Both the position numbers and the translations under genes were made by a program. A DNA stretch of 56,169 nt, from assembly GCA_005240145.1 (NCBI GenBank), contig SBAS01000108.1:1-56169 (forward strand). The letters are read 5' to 3'. Position 1 is the first letter of the stretch. Each line of letters begins with the position of its first letter. The notes under the pieces were generated by a model. That model searched no databases and was not told the origin of the DNA. It saw only the letters and a program-made list of their open reading frames with translations. Shown one piece after another: positions 25,369 through 34,641 of this stretch. Origin of the DNA: Nitrosomonadales bacterium. GTDB taxonomy: Bacteria; Pseudomonadota; Gammaproteobacteria; Burkholderiales; SG8-39.

Positions 25369-26526
25369 CTAGGCGGCTTGCTTCAGTACCAGCGCCTTGT
25401 CCGTCGCTTCCCAGGTGAATTCGGGCTCGTCGCGGCCGAAGTGGCCGTAGGCGGCGGTCTTCTCGTAGATCGGCCGCTGCAGGTCCAGCATCTGGATGAT
25501 GCCCTTGGGCCGCAGGTCGAAATGCTGCAGCACCAGCTGTGACAGCTTCTCGTCGGAGAGCTTGCCCGTGCCCTGCGTCGTCACCATGACGCTGGTCGGG
25601 AGCGCCACGCCGATGGCGTAGGACACCTGCACCAGGCACTTGGAAGCAAGCCCCGCGGCAACGATGTTCTTCGCCACGTAGCGCGCCGCATAGGCCGCGG
25701 AGCGATCCACCTTGGAGGGATCCTTGCCTGAGAACGCGCCGCCGCCGTGCGGCGCGGAGCCGCCGTAGGTGTCGACGATGATCTTGCGGCCGGTGAGGCC
25801 GCAGTCGCCCTTGGGGCCGCCGATTTCGAAGGCGCCGGTGGGATTGACGAGGTACTTGATCTTGCCCTTGACCATGTTCCTGGGCAGCACCGGCTTGATC
25901 ACCTGCTCGATCACCGCTTCCTCGATCTGCTTGTGCGTCAGGCCGGGCCCGTGCTGCGTGGACAGCACCACGGTCTCGATGGATTCGGGCTTGCCGTTCA
26001 GGTAGCGGATGGTGACTTGCGACTTGGCATCGGGACGCAGCCAGGGCAGGCGACCGTCGCGGCGAACCTCGGATTGGCGCTCGACCAGCCGGTGGGACAG
26101 GTAGATGGGCAGCGGCATCAGTCCGGGCGTCTCGTCGCAGGCGTAGCCGAACATGAGGCCCTGGTCGCCGGCGCCCTGGTCGAGGTCGAGGCCCTTGCCC
26201 TCGTCCACGCCCTGCGCGATGTCCTTCGACTGCTCGCCGTAGGCGACGATCACGGTGCAGGTATGCGTGTCGAAGCCGATCGCCGGGTCGTTGTAGCCGA
26301 TGCGGTTGATGGTCTTGCGCACGACTTCGTTGTAGTTGACGCGCGCGCCGGTGGTGATTTCCCCCGCCAGCACCACCAGGTTGTCCTTGACCAGCGTCTC
26401 GGCGGCGACGCGCGAAGACTTGTCCTGCTTTAGAATCGCATCGAGCACGGCGTCGGAAATCTGGTCCGCGACCTTGTCCGGATGGCCCTCGGAAACCGAC
26501 TCGGAAGTGAAAAGAAAATCGCTCAT
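25369..26526 (-). CDS. metK: S-adenosylmethionine synthetase
   Basis: MetK makes SAM from methionine and ATP. The 385-residue product carries [35 protein letters not shown], and the phosphate loop [19 protein letters not shown]. The start is the ATG at 26526; a longer upstream frame is not conserved and overlaps the divergent acyltransferase gene. The 47-base gap to that gene leaves no room for a riboswitch. Together with metF and ahcY this window holds much of the methyl cycle. Confidence 0.97.
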   Translation of the reverse strand: MSDFLFTSESVSEGHPDKVADQISDAVLDAILKQDKSSRVAAETLVKDNLVVLAGEITTGARVNYNEVVRKTINRIGYNDPAIGFDTHTCTVIVAYGEQSKDIAQGVDEGKGLDLDQGAGDQGLMFGYACDETPGLMPLPIYLSHRLVERQSEVRRDGRLPWLRPDAKSQVTIRYLNGKPESIETVVLSTQHGPGLTHKQIEEAVIEQVIKPVLPRNMVKGKIKYLVNPTGAFEIGGPKGDCGLTGRKIIVDTYGGSAPHGGGAFSGKDPSKVDRSAAYAARYVAKNIVAAGLASKCLVQVSYAIGVALPTSVMVTTQGTGKLSDEKLSQLVLQHFDLRPKGIIQMLDLQRPIYEKTAAYGHFGRDEPEFTWEATDKALVLKQAA

Positions 26527-26573
26527 AGACGGGCTTCGAATTCGCTGCAAAAAAAGGGCTGCAAGGATACCAG

Positions 26574-27437
26574 ATGTCGCGCTTCCTGATGGGCCTCGCC
26601 GCCCGTTTTCCGCTCCTGATTCTGCACGCGCTGGGCGCGCTGCTCGGGTGGGCAATGTATGGGCTCTCGCCCACTTACCGCCGCCACCTGCGTGAAAACC
26701 TGCAGGCCGCGGGATACGGGGGAGATGCAGCGACGCGGCGCGCCGCGGTGGCTGGCGCCGGCCGCATGCTCGCCGAGCTGCCCGCGGTGTGGCTGCGGCC
26801 GCGCGCGGAAGTGGCCGCGCTGGTGCGCCGGGTCGACGGCAGGGAACACGTGGACGCGGCGCAAGCGGCGGGCAAAGGCATCGTGTTCCTCACGCCGCAC
26901 CTGGGCTGCTTCGAAATCACCGCCAAGATCGCCGCCGAGGAATTTCCCATCACGGTGCTTTATCGGGCGCCGAAGCTCGCCTGGCTGCAGCCGCTGATCG
27001 AAAAGGGGCGCGGCCAGGACAACGTGCGCCTCGCGCGCGCCGACCTGTCCGGCGTGCGCGAATTGCTCGCCGCGCTCGTGCGCAAGGAGGCCGTGGGCAT
27101 CCTGCCCGACCAGGTGCCGGGCGAAGGCGAGGGCGGCTGGGTGGAATTCTTCGACCGGCCCGCCTACACCATGACGCTCGCGGCGAAGCTCGCCGCGCGC
27201 CCGGGCAGCGTGTGCCTGCTCGCGTTCGGCGAGCGCCTGTCCGGGGGCGAAGGCTACGTGCTGCATATCAGGCCGCTACCCGAGGCCGCGCCGGGCGAAA
27301 GCGCGCTGCGGCGCATGAACCGCGCACTCGAAGCCCTGATCCGCGAATGCCCGGGCCAGTACCTGTGGGGCTACAACCGGTACAAGCACCCGAAAGGTGC
27401 TCCTGCACAGCCCAAGGGCGCGCCGGAAAAAGCGTGA
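26574..27437 (+). CDS. LpxL-type lipid A lysophospholipid acyltransferase
   Basis: The 287-residue protein has an N-terminal membrane segment and the LpxL/HtrB catalytic motif H-x4-E in LTPHLGCFE, followed by [20 protein letters not shown] and [18 protein letters not shown]. The family adds secondary acyl chains to lipid A at the inner membrane. A paralogue follows directly with overlapping codons (GTGA), so the pair probably installs two acyl groups. Confidence 0.9.
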   Translation: MSRFLMGLAARFPLLILHALGALLGWAMYGLSPTYRRHLRENLQAAGYGGDAATRRAAVAGAGRMLAELPAVWLRPRAEVAALVRRVDGREHVDAAQAAGKGIVFLTPHLGCFEITAKIAAEEFPITVLYRAPKLAWLQPLIEKGRGQDNVRLARADLSGVRELLAALVRKEAVGILPDQVPGEGEGGWVEFFDRPAYTMTLAAKLAARPGSVCLLAFGERLSGGEGYVLHIRPLPEAAPGESALRRMNRALEALIRECPGQYLWGYNRYKHPKGAPAQPKGAPEKA

Positions 27438-28300
27438 GACGAATTATTTTCTTCCTGTTGTGGGTCGCGCATTTCCTGCCTTACCCGGTCCTGGTGGTCA
27501 TCGGCAACGTGGTGGGCTTCCTCGCGTTCTGGCTGATCCCGGAGCGCCGCTACGTCACGCGCGTCAACCTGGCGAAGTGCTTTCCGCAAATGGAAAGCGA
27601 GGAGCGGGAAACCCTGGCAAGGGCGCACTTTCGCGCCTTCTGCCGCGGTTTTGTGGATCGCGCGCTGCTGTGGTGGGCGCCGCGCGCGCGTATCGAGCAG
27701 CTGGTGCGCATCGAGGGCCTGGAGCACCTGCGCGCGCTGGGCAAATCGCCGGTCATCCTCTTCGCGCCGCATTTCGCCGGCCTGGACGCGGGCTTCACGC
27801 GCCTTGCCTGCGAACTGGACATGGTCTCGATGTATGCCAACCAGAAGGACGCGCGCTTCAGCGAGCTGCTCATGCGGGGCCGCACGCGCTTCGGCGACCA
27901 GCGCCTGGTCTCGCGCCAGGAAGGGATCCGCGCCACGCTCGCCGCGATGCGCGACGGCCGCCCGTTCTACTACCTGCCCGACCAGGACTACGGGCCGCGC
28001 GAAACGCTGTTTGCGCCCTTTTTCGGCGTGCAGGCGGCGACCACGCCGGGCCTCGCGCGCATCGCGCGGGTCGCCGGCGCGAAGGTGCTGCCCTGCGTCA
28101 CGCAGATGCTCGCCGGCGGCCAAGGCTACGTCGTGCGCATCGAGCCGGCGTGGGACAATTTTCCGACGGCGGACCTGCTCGCCGATACGCGCCGCATGAA
28201 CGAGTGCATCGAGCATCGGATGCCGGACATGCCGGAGCAGTACCTATGGATGCACAAACGTTTCAAGACACGCCCTCCTGGTGAAGAGCGGTTTTACTGA
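27434..28300 (+). CDS. Second LpxL/LpxM-type lipid A acyltransferase
   Basis: The 288-residue protein resembles the previous one: an N-terminal hydrophobic anchor (IIFFLLWVAHFLPYPVLVVI), the H-x4-D motif in LFAPHFAGLDAG and YLPDQDYGPRETLFAPFFG. The GTG start overlaps the first acyltransferase stop, and its TGA overlaps the next ATG. Acyl-chain and position specificity cannot be read from sequence. Confidence 0.9.
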   Translation: MRRIIFFLLWVAHFLPYPVLVVIGNVVGFLAFWLIPERRYVTRVNLAKCFPQMESEERETLARAHFRAFCRGFVDRALLWWAPRARIEQLVRIEGLEHLRALGKSPVILFAPHFAGLDAGFTRLACELDMVSMYANQKDARFSELLMRGRTRFGDQRLVSRQEGIRATLAAMRDGRPFYYLPDQDYGPRETLFAPFFGVQAATTPGLARIARVAGAKVLPCVTQMLAGGQGYVVRIEPAWDNFPTADLLADTRRMNECIEHRMPDMPEQYLWMHKRFKTRPPGEERFY

Positions 28301-29235
28301 TGACGAAAATTCGCACGGCGGTGATCGGCGCCGGCTACATGGGCAAGTTCCACGCCGAGAAATTCGCCGCCAGCTCTAACGCCGAACTGGTCGCGGTAAT
28401 CGATGCCGACGCCTCCCGCGCACGTGAGGTGGCGGCGCCCAAGGGCGCCTCGGGGACAACCGACTACGCGCCCTGGCTCGGGAAGATCGATGCGGCGTGC
28501 GTCGCGGTGCCGACGAATCTGCATTTCCAGGTCGTCAAGGATTGCCTCCAGGCGGGCGTGCACGTGCTGGTGGAAAAGCCGCTCTCGCGCACGCTCGAAG
28601 AGGCCGACGCGCTGCTGGAACTCGCGCACGCCAAATCGCTGGTGCTGCAGGTAGGGCACCTGCAGCGCTTCAATCCTGCGTTCCAGGCGCTCGCGGCGCA
28701 GGGCGGCAGGCCGCTGTTCATCGATATCGAGCGGCTCGCGCCCTTCAAGGCGCGCGCCGCCGACGTCGACGTGGTGCTCGACCTGATGATCCATGACCTC
28801 GACCTGGTGCTCGCGCTGGCAAAAGCGCCGATCGAACAAGTGAGCGCGAGCGGCTTTCGCGTCCTCACCGATGCCATCGACATTGCCAACGCGCGCATCG
28901 AGTTCGCCGACGGCTGCATCGCGAGCGTTTCGGCGAGCCGCGTCAGCCAGTCGCCGGTGCGAAAGCTGCGGGTGTTCCGCCACGACGCCTATGTGTCGGC
29001 CGACCTGCAGGAGCAGCGGCTGCGCCATGTGAGCAAGGGGGGGGAGGGCATCGTCGAATCCGAGCAGGCGTTCGAGCGCGCCGACGAGCTGCGCGCGCAG
29101 GCCGAGGCCTTCCTGCGGGCTGTGCGCGCAGGCAGCGTACCCCTGGTGAGCGGCGAGCAGGGCCGGCAGGCGCTCGCGCTGGCGCTCCAGGTGGGAAGGC
29201 TGGTCGAGGAAAGGCTGGCGCGCCATGAAGCTTGA
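28300..29235 (+). CDS. Gfo/Idh/MocA-family oxidoreductase
   Basis: The 311-residue protein has an N-terminal Rossmann fold ([17 protein letters not shown]) and the family motif [15 protein letters not shown] with catalytic lysine; a later HDLDLVLAL occupies the usual active-site His position. In some bacteria a related enzyme (GnnA) oxidises UDP-GlcNAc on the way to 3-amino lipid A. Placement directly after two lipid A acyltransferases makes that role possible, but no GnnB-like aminotransferase is adjacent. It overlaps dapF by 11 bases. Confidence 0.82.
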   Translation: MTKIRTAVIGAGYMGKFHAEKFAASSNAELVAVIDADASRAREVAAPKGASGTTDYAPWLGKIDAACVAVPTNLHFQVVKDCLQAGVHVLVEKPLSRTLEEADALLELAHAKSLVLQVGHLQRFNPAFQALAAQGGRPLFIDIERLAPFKARAADVDVVLDLMIHDLDLVLALAKAPIEQVSASGFRVLTDAIDIANARIEFADGCIASVSASRVSQSPVRKLRVFRHDAYVSADLQEQRLRHVSKGGEGIVESEQAFERADELRAQAEAFLRAVRAGSVPLVSGEQGRQALALALQVGRLVEERLARHEA

Positions 29236-30022
29236 GTTCACCAAGATGGAGGGAGCAGGAAACGATTTCATAGTTTTTGACTGTACTGAAAAGAAATTCC
29301 AGTTAAAAAAAGAGCAAATACAAAGGCTCGCAAACAGACATTTCGGCATTGGCTGCGACCAGCTCCTCGTCGTGGAACGGCCCGCGCAGCCGGGCGTGGA
29401 TTTCCGCTACCGCATCTTCAACGCCGACGGCGGCGAGGTGGAGCAGTGCGGCAACGGCGCGCGCTGCTTCGTCAAGTTCGTGCACGCGCGGGGACTTACC
29501 GCGAAGCGCGAAATCCGCGTCCAGACCCTGGGCGGCGTGATCGTGCCGCGGCTGGAGGATGACGGGGAGGTAAGTGTGGATATGGGTTCGCCTCGAATTG
29601 AGAATTTGCATGAAAAGCTTTCGATCGAAGGCAAATCGCTCGACCTTTCCATCCTTTCGATGGGAAATCCACATGCGGTCCAGGTCGTCGCAGACGTGGC
29701 AAGCGCACCGGTGGGAACCCAGGGACCGCTGCTCGAGCACCACCGGCGGTTCCCGAACCGGGTCAACGCGGGCTACCTGCAGGTGCGCGGCCGCGATCGC
29801 ATCGCGCTGCGCGTCTGGGAGCGCGGCGCGGGCGAAACGCTCGCCTGCGGCACCGGCGCCTGCGCCGCGGCGGTGGCCGGCATCGCGCGCGGCCTGCTCG
29901 ATTCCCCGGTCGCGGTCGAAGCGCGCGGCGGCACATTGACCGTGAGTTGGGCGGGCGGCGACAATGCGGTCTGGATGAAAGGCCCGGCGAAAAGCGTGTT
30001 CGAAGGCAGGATCGAACTCTAA
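29225..30022 (+). CDS. dapF: Diaminopimelate epimerase
   Basis: DapF converts LL- to meso-diaminopimelate for lysine and peptidoglycan. The 265-residue protein has [13 protein letters not shown] at the start and the two catalytic cysteine motifs, QCGNGARCF and [12 protein letters not shown]. The start lies inside the end of the oxidoreductase gene. The stretch at 29255-29345 is noticeably richer in A/T than its neighbours. Two short palindromes follow the stop. Confidence 0.96.
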   Translation: MKLEFTKMEGAGNDFIVFDCTEKKFQLKKEQIQRLANRHFGIGCDQLLVVERPAQPGVDFRYRIFNADGGEVEQCGNGARCFVKFVHARGLTAKREIRVQTLGGVIVPRLEDDGEVSVDMGSPRIENLHEKLSIEGKSLDLSILSMGNPHAVQVVADVASAPVGTQGPLLEHHRRFPNRVNAGYLQVRGRDRIALRVWERGAGETLACGTGACAAAVAGIARGLLDSPVAVEARGGTLTVSWAGGDNAVWMKGPAKSVFEGRIEL

Positions 30023-30035
30023 GGAAGGGGTAACG

Positions 30036-30069
30036 GGGGAACCTTGGTTCCCCTGTTCCTATAACAGGG
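30036..30069. terminator. Two overlapping hairpins between dapF and the DUF484 gene
   Basis: GGGGAACC (30036-30043) pairs with GGTTCCCC (30046-30053). CCCTGTT (30051-30057) pairs with AACAGGG (30063-30069). They share three C residues, so they exclude each other. No T-run follows; this could be an attenuator or processing site rather than a simple terminator. Confidence 0.5.
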
Positions 30070-30074
30070 CTCAT

Positions 30075-30719
30075 ATGGACGCCAAAGACGTCGCGCAGTT
30101 CCTCAAATCGAACCCGCGGTTCTTCGACCAGAATCCGCAGCTGCTCGAATCCATCTACGTGCCGCACCCGCACGGCGGGCGCGCGATCCCGCTCACCGAG
30201 CGCCAGATCGTGTCGCTGCGCGAGAAGGTGAAAATGCTCGAATCGAAGCTGGGCGAGTTCGTCCGCTTCGGCGAAGACAACGACGCGATCGGCGAAAAGG
30301 TGCACCGGCTCTCGCTCGCGCTGCTGGGCGCGCGCGACTTCGCCGCCACCGCGCACGCGCTGTACTTCCACCTGAAAGAGGACTTCGCCGTGCCGCACGT
30401 CGCCCTGCGCCTGTGGGGAAAATCGCTGCTCGACGGCACGCTGGAAGGCTCGCCGGTGGCGGCCGACCTGCAGGACAAGGCCGCGACCATGGGCGCGCCG
30501 CAATGCGGCCCGGCGGCGGGCAACCCCTTCCTGCCGTGGTTCCGCGAGGCCGGGGAGCACATCCGCTCGATCGCGCTCGTGCCGCTCGGCCAGACGCGCA
30601 CCATGGGCATGCTTGCGCTGGGCAGCGAAGACCCGCAGCGTTTCTTCCCCGAGATGGGGACCCTGTACCTGCGCCGCATCGGCGAGCTCAGCGCGGGCGC
30701 GCTTGCCGCCCGCGTGTGA
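30075..30719 (+). CDS. DUF484 family protein
   Basis: The 214-residue protein fits DUF484: an N-terminal helix with DVAQFLKSNPRFFDQNPQLL, a coiled segment (TERQIVSLREKVKMLESKLGEF about 40-62) and a GAF-like C-terminal domain ending ALGSEDPQRFFPEMGTLYL. Its function is unknown. In many proteobacteria it sits between dapF and xerC, exactly as here. Its stop overlaps the GTG of xerC. Confidence 0.9.
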   Translation: MDAKDVAQFLKSNPRFFDQNPQLLESIYVPHPHGGRAIPLTERQIVSLREKVKMLESKLGEFVRFGEDNDAIGEKVHRLSLALLGARDFAATAHALYFHLKEDFAVPHVALRLWGKSLLDGTLEGSPVAADLQDKAATMGAPQCGPAAGNPFLPWFREAGEHIRSIALVPLGQTRTMGMLALGSEDPQRFFPEMGTLYLRRIGELSAGALAARV

Positions 30720-31624
30720 TTGATGCGGTGACCGACCCGGAACTGGGCAAGGCCTGGCTCGAGACGCTCGAGCACCAGCGGCGTCTTTCGCAGCACACGC
30801 TGGCAAACTATTCCCGTGCAGTCGATGTTTTGCTGAAATTGAAGGAAAAGACGGATCTGCGCGACATCGACACCCAGCAGGTCCGGCGCTTCGTCGCGCG
30901 GCTGCACGCGGCCGGGCTTTCGGGGCGCACGCTCGCGCTGACGCTCTCGGCCTGGCGTGGTTTCTATCACTGGCTCGCACGCCAGCACGGCTTTGCCGCG
31001 AACCCGGTGCAGGGCGTACGCGCGCCGAAATCTGCGCGCCACCTGCCCAAGGCGCTGTCGGTGGAACAGGCGCAGCAGTTGCTCGAAATCGAACCCCCGA
31101 CGACGCCGGAAGGGCTGCGCGACCGGGCGATGTTCGAATTGCTCTACTCCTCGGGCCTGCGCCTCTCGGAACTTGTGTCCCTGGACTTTGATGATGGAAA
31201 AACGGATCTCAAACAGGGCGAAGTGACCGTGACCGGAAAGGGAAGCAAGACCCGCACGGTGCCGGTGGGCGCTCGCGCGCGCGAGGCGCTGCGCGACTGG
31301 CTCAAGACGCGCGCGCTGCTTGCCGTGCCGCGCGAGGACGCGCTCTTCGTCGGCGCGCGCGGCAGGCGCATCGCGCCCGGCGCGGTGCAGGCGCGCCTGC
31401 GCCTGTGGGCGCAGCGCCAGGGGCTGGGCGCCTCGGTGCATCCGCACATGCTGCGCCATTCCTTCGCCAGCCACGTGCTGCAGTCCTCGCAGGACCTGCG
31501 CGCGGTGCAGGAGATGCTCGGCCACGCGAGCATCTCGACCACGCAGATCTACACGCACCTGGATTTCCAGGCGCTGGCGAAGGTCTACGACGCCGCGCAT
31601 CCGCGCGCGCGGAAGAAGTCGTAA
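30716..31624 (+). CDS. xerC: Tyrosine recombinase XerC
   Basis: XerC resolves chromosome dimers at dif with XerD. The 302-residue protein has a SAM-like N-terminal core-binding domain (residues 5-90) and the catalytic set: Arg in SSGLRLSELVSL, Lys in VTGKGSKTRTVP, HMLRHSFASHVLQ (H-x2-R), and LGHASISTTQIYTH with the nucleophilic Tyr. The GTG start overlaps the DUF484 stop by four bases. Position after dapF and DUF484 supports XerC rather than a mobile-element integrase. Confidence 0.95.
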   Translation: MIDAVTDPELGKAWLETLEHQRRLSQHTLANYSRAVDVLLKLKEKTDLRDIDTQQVRRFVARLHAAGLSGRTLALTLSAWRGFYHWLARQHGFAANPVQGVRAPKSARHLPKALSVEQAQQLLEIEPPTTPEGLRDRAMFELLYSSGLRLSELVSLDFDDGKTDLKQGEVTVTGKGSKTRTVPVGARAREALRDWLKTRALLAVPREDALFVGARGRRIAPGAVQARLRLWAQRQGLGASVHPHMLRHSFASHVLQSSQDLRAVQEMLGHASISTTQIYTHLDFQALAKVYDAAHPRARKKS

Positions 31625-31632
31625 ACCCGGAC

Positions 31633-32820
31633 ATGAAAACACTCCACCTCAAGGCGGGGCGCGACAAGTCCGTGAAGCGCCGCCATCCCTGGATTTTCTC
31701 CGGCGCGGTCGAGCGCGTGGACGGCAATCCGGACAGCGGCGAAACGGTGCTGGTGAAATCCGCCGAAGGCGGGATGCTGGCCCTTGCCGCGTACAGCCCG
31801 CAATCGCAGATCCGGGCCCGGGTCTGGAGTTTTGATCCGGGCGTTTCGATCAAGAAGAACTTCTTCGAAGAAGTCATAAGGAAGTCAGTCCAGCTGCGCG
31901 CCACGCTGCCAGCGGCCCGCAACACCAACGCCTTGCGGCTGGTGCACGGCGAGTCCGACGGATTGCCGGGGCTGGTGGTGGATCGCTACGACGATGTGCT
32001 GGTGGCGCAATTCCTTTCGGCGGGCGCCGAGCACTGGCGCGAAGCGATCCTCGACGCCCTTGCCGCTGCAACCGGGTGTGAGGCGATCTACGAGCGCTCG
32101 GATGCCGAAGTGCGCACGCTCGAGGGCCTCGAGCCCAGGGTCGGGTTCGCGCGCGGTAATCGCGAAGCGACGCGCTGCCCGATCATCGAGCACGGCCTCA
32201 ATTTCCGCGTCGATGTCGAGGCGGGGCAGAAGACCGGCTTCTTCCTCGACCAGCGCGAAAACCGGCAGCGCGTGCGCGCTCTGGCCGAAGGGCGCGACGT
32301 GCTGGATGCGTTCTGCTATACGGGCGGCTTCTCCGTCGCTGCGCTTGCGGGCGGCGCGAAGCACGTCACCGCGGTGGAGAGCTCCGCGCCGGCACTGGAG
32401 GTCGCGAGGGAGAACGCGAATGCCAATGCCGTGGATGTTTCCAGGATTTCATTCGAGCAAGCCGATGTCTTTGCCTACCAGCGCCTGCTGCGCGACCGCG
32501 GCAAGGGCTTCGGCCTGATCGTGCTCGATCCCCCCAAGTTCGCGCCCACCGCCGCGCTGGTGAAAAACGCGGCGCGCGCCTACAAGGACATCAACCTGCT
32601 CGCGCTGAAGCTGCTCGAGCCCGGCGGCCTGCTCGCCACCTTCTCCTGCTCGGGCGGCGTCTCGGCGGAGCTGTTCCAGTCCATTGTCGCGGGCGCTGCA
32701 GCCGATGCAGGCGTGGACGCAAAGATCATCGAACGCTTCGGCGCCGCCGCCGACCATCCCGTGGCACTCAGTTTCCCCGAAGGCGACTACCTCAAGGGCC
32801 TCCTCGTCCTGCGCACTTAA
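31633..32820 (+). CDS. rlmI: 23S rRNA (cytosine-C5) methyltransferase RlmI-like
   Basis: The 395-residue protein has an N-terminal PUA domain (LKAGRDKSVKRRHPWIFSGAV), the middle EEHMEYS-like region, and a SAM domain with DAFCYTGGFSVAAL and LDPPKFAPT. RlmI methylates C1962 of 23S rRNA. The start ATG is eight bases after the xerC stop. The stop codon TAA overlaps the first repeat of the RAYT element, so the element is inserted directly at the end of this gene. Confidence 0.9.
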   Translation: MKTLHLKAGRDKSVKRRHPWIFSGAVERVDGNPDSGETVLVKSAEGGMLALAAYSPQSQIRARVWSFDPGVSIKKNFFEEVIRKSVQLRATLPAARNTNALRLVHGESDGLPGLVVDRYDDVLVAQFLSAGAEHWREAILDALAAATGCEAIYERSDAEVRTLEGLEPRVGFARGNREATRCPIIEHGLNFRVDVEAGQKTGFFLDQRENRQRVRALAEGRDVLDAFCYTGGFSVAALAGGAKHVTAVESSAPALEVARENANANAVDVSRISFEQADVFAYQRLLRDRGKGFGLIVLDPPKFAPTAALVKNAARAYKDINLLALKLLEPGGLLATFSCSGGVSAELFQSIVAGAAADAGVDAKIIERFGAAADHPVALSFPEGDYLKGLLVLRT

Positions 32821-32837
32821 ATCAGGGACAGTCCACC
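32819..32837. repeat. Family A repeat, left boundary of the RAYT element
   Basis: AAATCAGGGACAGTCCACC matches the family A arm until the last bases. It faces an inverted copy at 33591-33613 on the other side of the transposase gene. Confidence 0.85.
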
Positions 32838-32876
32838 ATTTCCGGTCAACGGCCCATCCCGGAAATCGTTGACCGG
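32838..32876 (+). promoter_or_regulatory. Two mutually exclusive hairpins before the RAYT start codon
   Basis: ATTTCCGG (32838-32845) can pair with CCGGAAAT (32859-32866), or CCGGTCAAC (32842-32850) can pair with GTTGACCGG (32868-32876). The two stems share CCGG at 32842-32845 and cannot both form. The second covers part of the CCGGAG before the ATG, so it may limit translation of the transposase. Confidence 0.5.
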
Positions 32877-32878
32877 AG

Positions 32879-33592
32879 ATGTCCAGGCGCGCCCGCATCA
32901 TTGTTCCAGGGATTCCCGTCCACGCCGTGCAGCGCGGGAACAATCGTGCGGCCTGCTTTGCGGAAGACGAGGACCGCGCGTTTTTCCTTCATCACCTGAA
33001 CCGGTTGGCAAAGCTGGAGGGGTGCGATGTCCATGCCTACTGCCTGATGACAAATCACGTGCATTTGCTCCTGACGCCGCGCCGTGAGGAAAGCTGCTCG
33101 AAACTGCTCCAAAGGGTGAGTCTTCTCCATACGCAATACTCGAATCGGAAGTACAAGCGCTCCGGGACGATGTGGGAAGGAAGGTTCCGGTCCTGCCTGG
33201 TGCAATCGGATCTCTATTTGCTCGCCTGCTATCGCTATGTCGAACTCAATCCGGTGCGCGCGGGCATGGTCGCGGATCCGGCCGCGTACCCCTGGTCAAG
33301 CTTTCGGGTGAATGCTGGAGGAGAGCCCAGCAGTCTGATCACCCCGCATGCGGAGTATCTCCGTCTCGGCCACGACCAGTACCGTTCGCTCTTCGTCAGT
33401 CATCTCGACCCTGGCTTGGTGCAGCGGATCCGGGCCACAACGAACGGCGGCTATGCGCTGGGCGCCGAAGCGTTCAAGCGCGAGATGGCGGGGTTGCTCG
33501 GCCGGAGCGTGTCGAAGGGGACAGCCGGGAGGCCGCCGCGAGCCGAATCGCCAAAGGCGATGACGCGGGAATTGTTTCAGCTTCCGGAATAA
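32879..33592 (+). mobile_element. REP-associated tyrosine transposase (RAYT, Y1_Tnp family) gene
   Basis: The 237-residue protein is a single-strand HUH-type transposase related to IS200/IS605 TnpA: PGIPVHAVQRGNNRAACF at the start, the metal motif MTNHVHLLL (HxH) and the catalytic Tyr region CYRYVELNPVRAGMV, with AYPWSSFRVNA after it. RAYTs are domesticated relatives that process REP sequences. Inverted family A repeats lie on both sides, and hairpin copies occur at three more places in the window, so this is probably the enzyme that spread them. The frame is intact. Confidence 0.92.
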
Positions 33593-33613
33593 AACGTGGA
33601 CTGTCCCTGATTT
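33591..33613. repeat. Family A repeat, right boundary of the RAYT element
   Basis: AAAACGTGGACTGTCCCTGATTT begins inside the RAYT stop codon and is the inverted form of the left copy at 32819. It matches the right arms of the hairpins at 16544 and 25344. Confidence 0.88.
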
Positions 33614-33636
33614 CTCGAGCGGCCCTGTTTTGTAGG

Positions 33637-33642
33637 TAGAAT
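33637..33642 (+). promoter_or_regulatory. Candidate -10 box of the CobW-family gene
   Basis: TAGAAT lies 24 bases before the ATG, with AAAGGA as ribosome-binding site. I looked for a Zur-type palindrome here and did not see one. Confidence 0.35.
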
Positions 33643-33666
33643 CGCGCCCTTCGCAAAGGATTCGCA

Positions 33667-34641
33667 ATGGAACAAGGCGACATGGTGCCGGTCACGATCC
33701 TCACCGGGTTTCTCGGTGCGGGCAAGACCACGCTGCTCAACCGCATCCTCAAGGAAGACCACGGCAAGAAGATCGCCGTGATCGAGAACGAGTTCGGCGA
33801 GGTCGGCGTCGACAGCGAGATCATCGAGAAAAGCGACGAGCAGATCGTCGAGATGAACAACGGCTGCATCTGCTGCACCGTGCGCGGCGACCTGATCAAG
33901 ATCCTCGGCAGCTTGAAGGACAAGCGCAGCTCGGGCGCGCTCAAGTTCGACCGCGTCATCATCGAGACCACCGGCATGGCAGATCCCGGCCCCGTGGCGC
34001 AGACCTTCTTCACCGACGAGGACATCGGCGCCTACTACCTGCTCGATTCCATCGTCACCGTGGTGGACGCCAAGCACGCCAAGGGGCAGCTGGACGAGTT
34101 CACCGAGGCGCAGCAGCAGGTTGGGTTCGCCGACAGGATCCTGCTTTCGAAATCAGACCTGGTTTCTGAAAGTGAAGTCAAAGCCCTCTCCGAAAGACTC
34201 CGCCGGATGAATCCGCGCGCGCCGGTGAAGAAGGTCCACTTCGGCGAGATGCCGATCGAGGAGGTGCTCGATATCCGCGGCTTCAACCTCAACGCCATCC
34301 TCGAACTCGATCCGGAGTTCCTCGGCGACACGCACCACGAGCACCACGACGAGGTCGAGTCCTTCGTCTTCCGTTCCGACAAGCCCTTCAACGGCGACAA
34401 GCTCGAGCAGTTCCTCTCCGGCATGATCCAGGTCTACGGGCCGGACCTCCTGCGCTACAAGGGCGTGCTGTGGATGAAGGGCAACCAGCGCCGCGTTGTT
34501 TTCCAGGGCGTGCACATGATGATGGGCGGCGACATGGGCAAGCCCTGGGGCAAGGACAAGAAGCAGTCGGTGATGGTGTTCATCGGCAAGAAACTGCCGA
34601 AGGACCTGTTCCTCGCCGGCCTGGAGCAGTGCTTAGCGTAA
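33667..34641 (+). CDS. CobW/COG0523-family GTPase, probable zinc metallochaperone
   Basis: The 324-residue G3E GTPase has Walker A GFLGAGKTTLLN, the metal-binding CxCC motif NNGCICCTVRGD, Walker B-like VIIETTGMADP, the base motif LLSKSDL and a CobW C-terminal domain preceded by a His-rich loop (THHEHHDEVE). COG0523 proteins of this kind deliver zinc during starvation. It overlaps the ABC ATPase gene by 13 bases, linking it to the transporter and DUF3299 genes. Confidence 0.9.
   Translation: MEQGDMVPVTILTGFLGAGKTTLLNRILKEDHGKKIAVIENEFGEVGVDSEIIEKSDEQIVEMNNGCICCTVRGDLIKILGSLKDKRSSGALKFDRVIIETTGMADPGPVAQTFFTDEDIGAYYLLDSIVTVVDAKHAKGQLDEFTEAQQQVGFADRILLSKSDLVSESEVKALSERLRRMNPRAPVKKVHFGEMPIEEVLDIRGFNLNAILELDPEFLGDTHHEHHDEVESFVFRSDKPFNGDKLEQFLSGMIQVYGPDLLRYKGVLWMKGNQRRVVFQGVHMMMGGDMGKPWGKDKKQSVMVFIGKKLPKDLFLAGLEQCLA

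Noticed and set aside
26527-26573. A SAM riboswitch before metK
   Set aside because: The divergent gap is only 47 bases, too short for any SAM aptamer class with a promoter, and no motif is visible.
25037-26674. A 545-codon minus-strand frame over metK
   Set aside because: It shares the strand with metK in another frame and has no conserved motif; metK is unambiguous.
30716-31624. A phage or integron integrase
   Set aside because: The length, the dapF-DUF484 context and the absence of attachment repeats or phage genes fit chromosomal XerC.
33614-33666. A Zur operator before the CobW-family gene
   Set aside because: I looked for an AT-rich palindrome of the Zur type and found only a -10-like TAGAAT and a ribosome-binding site.
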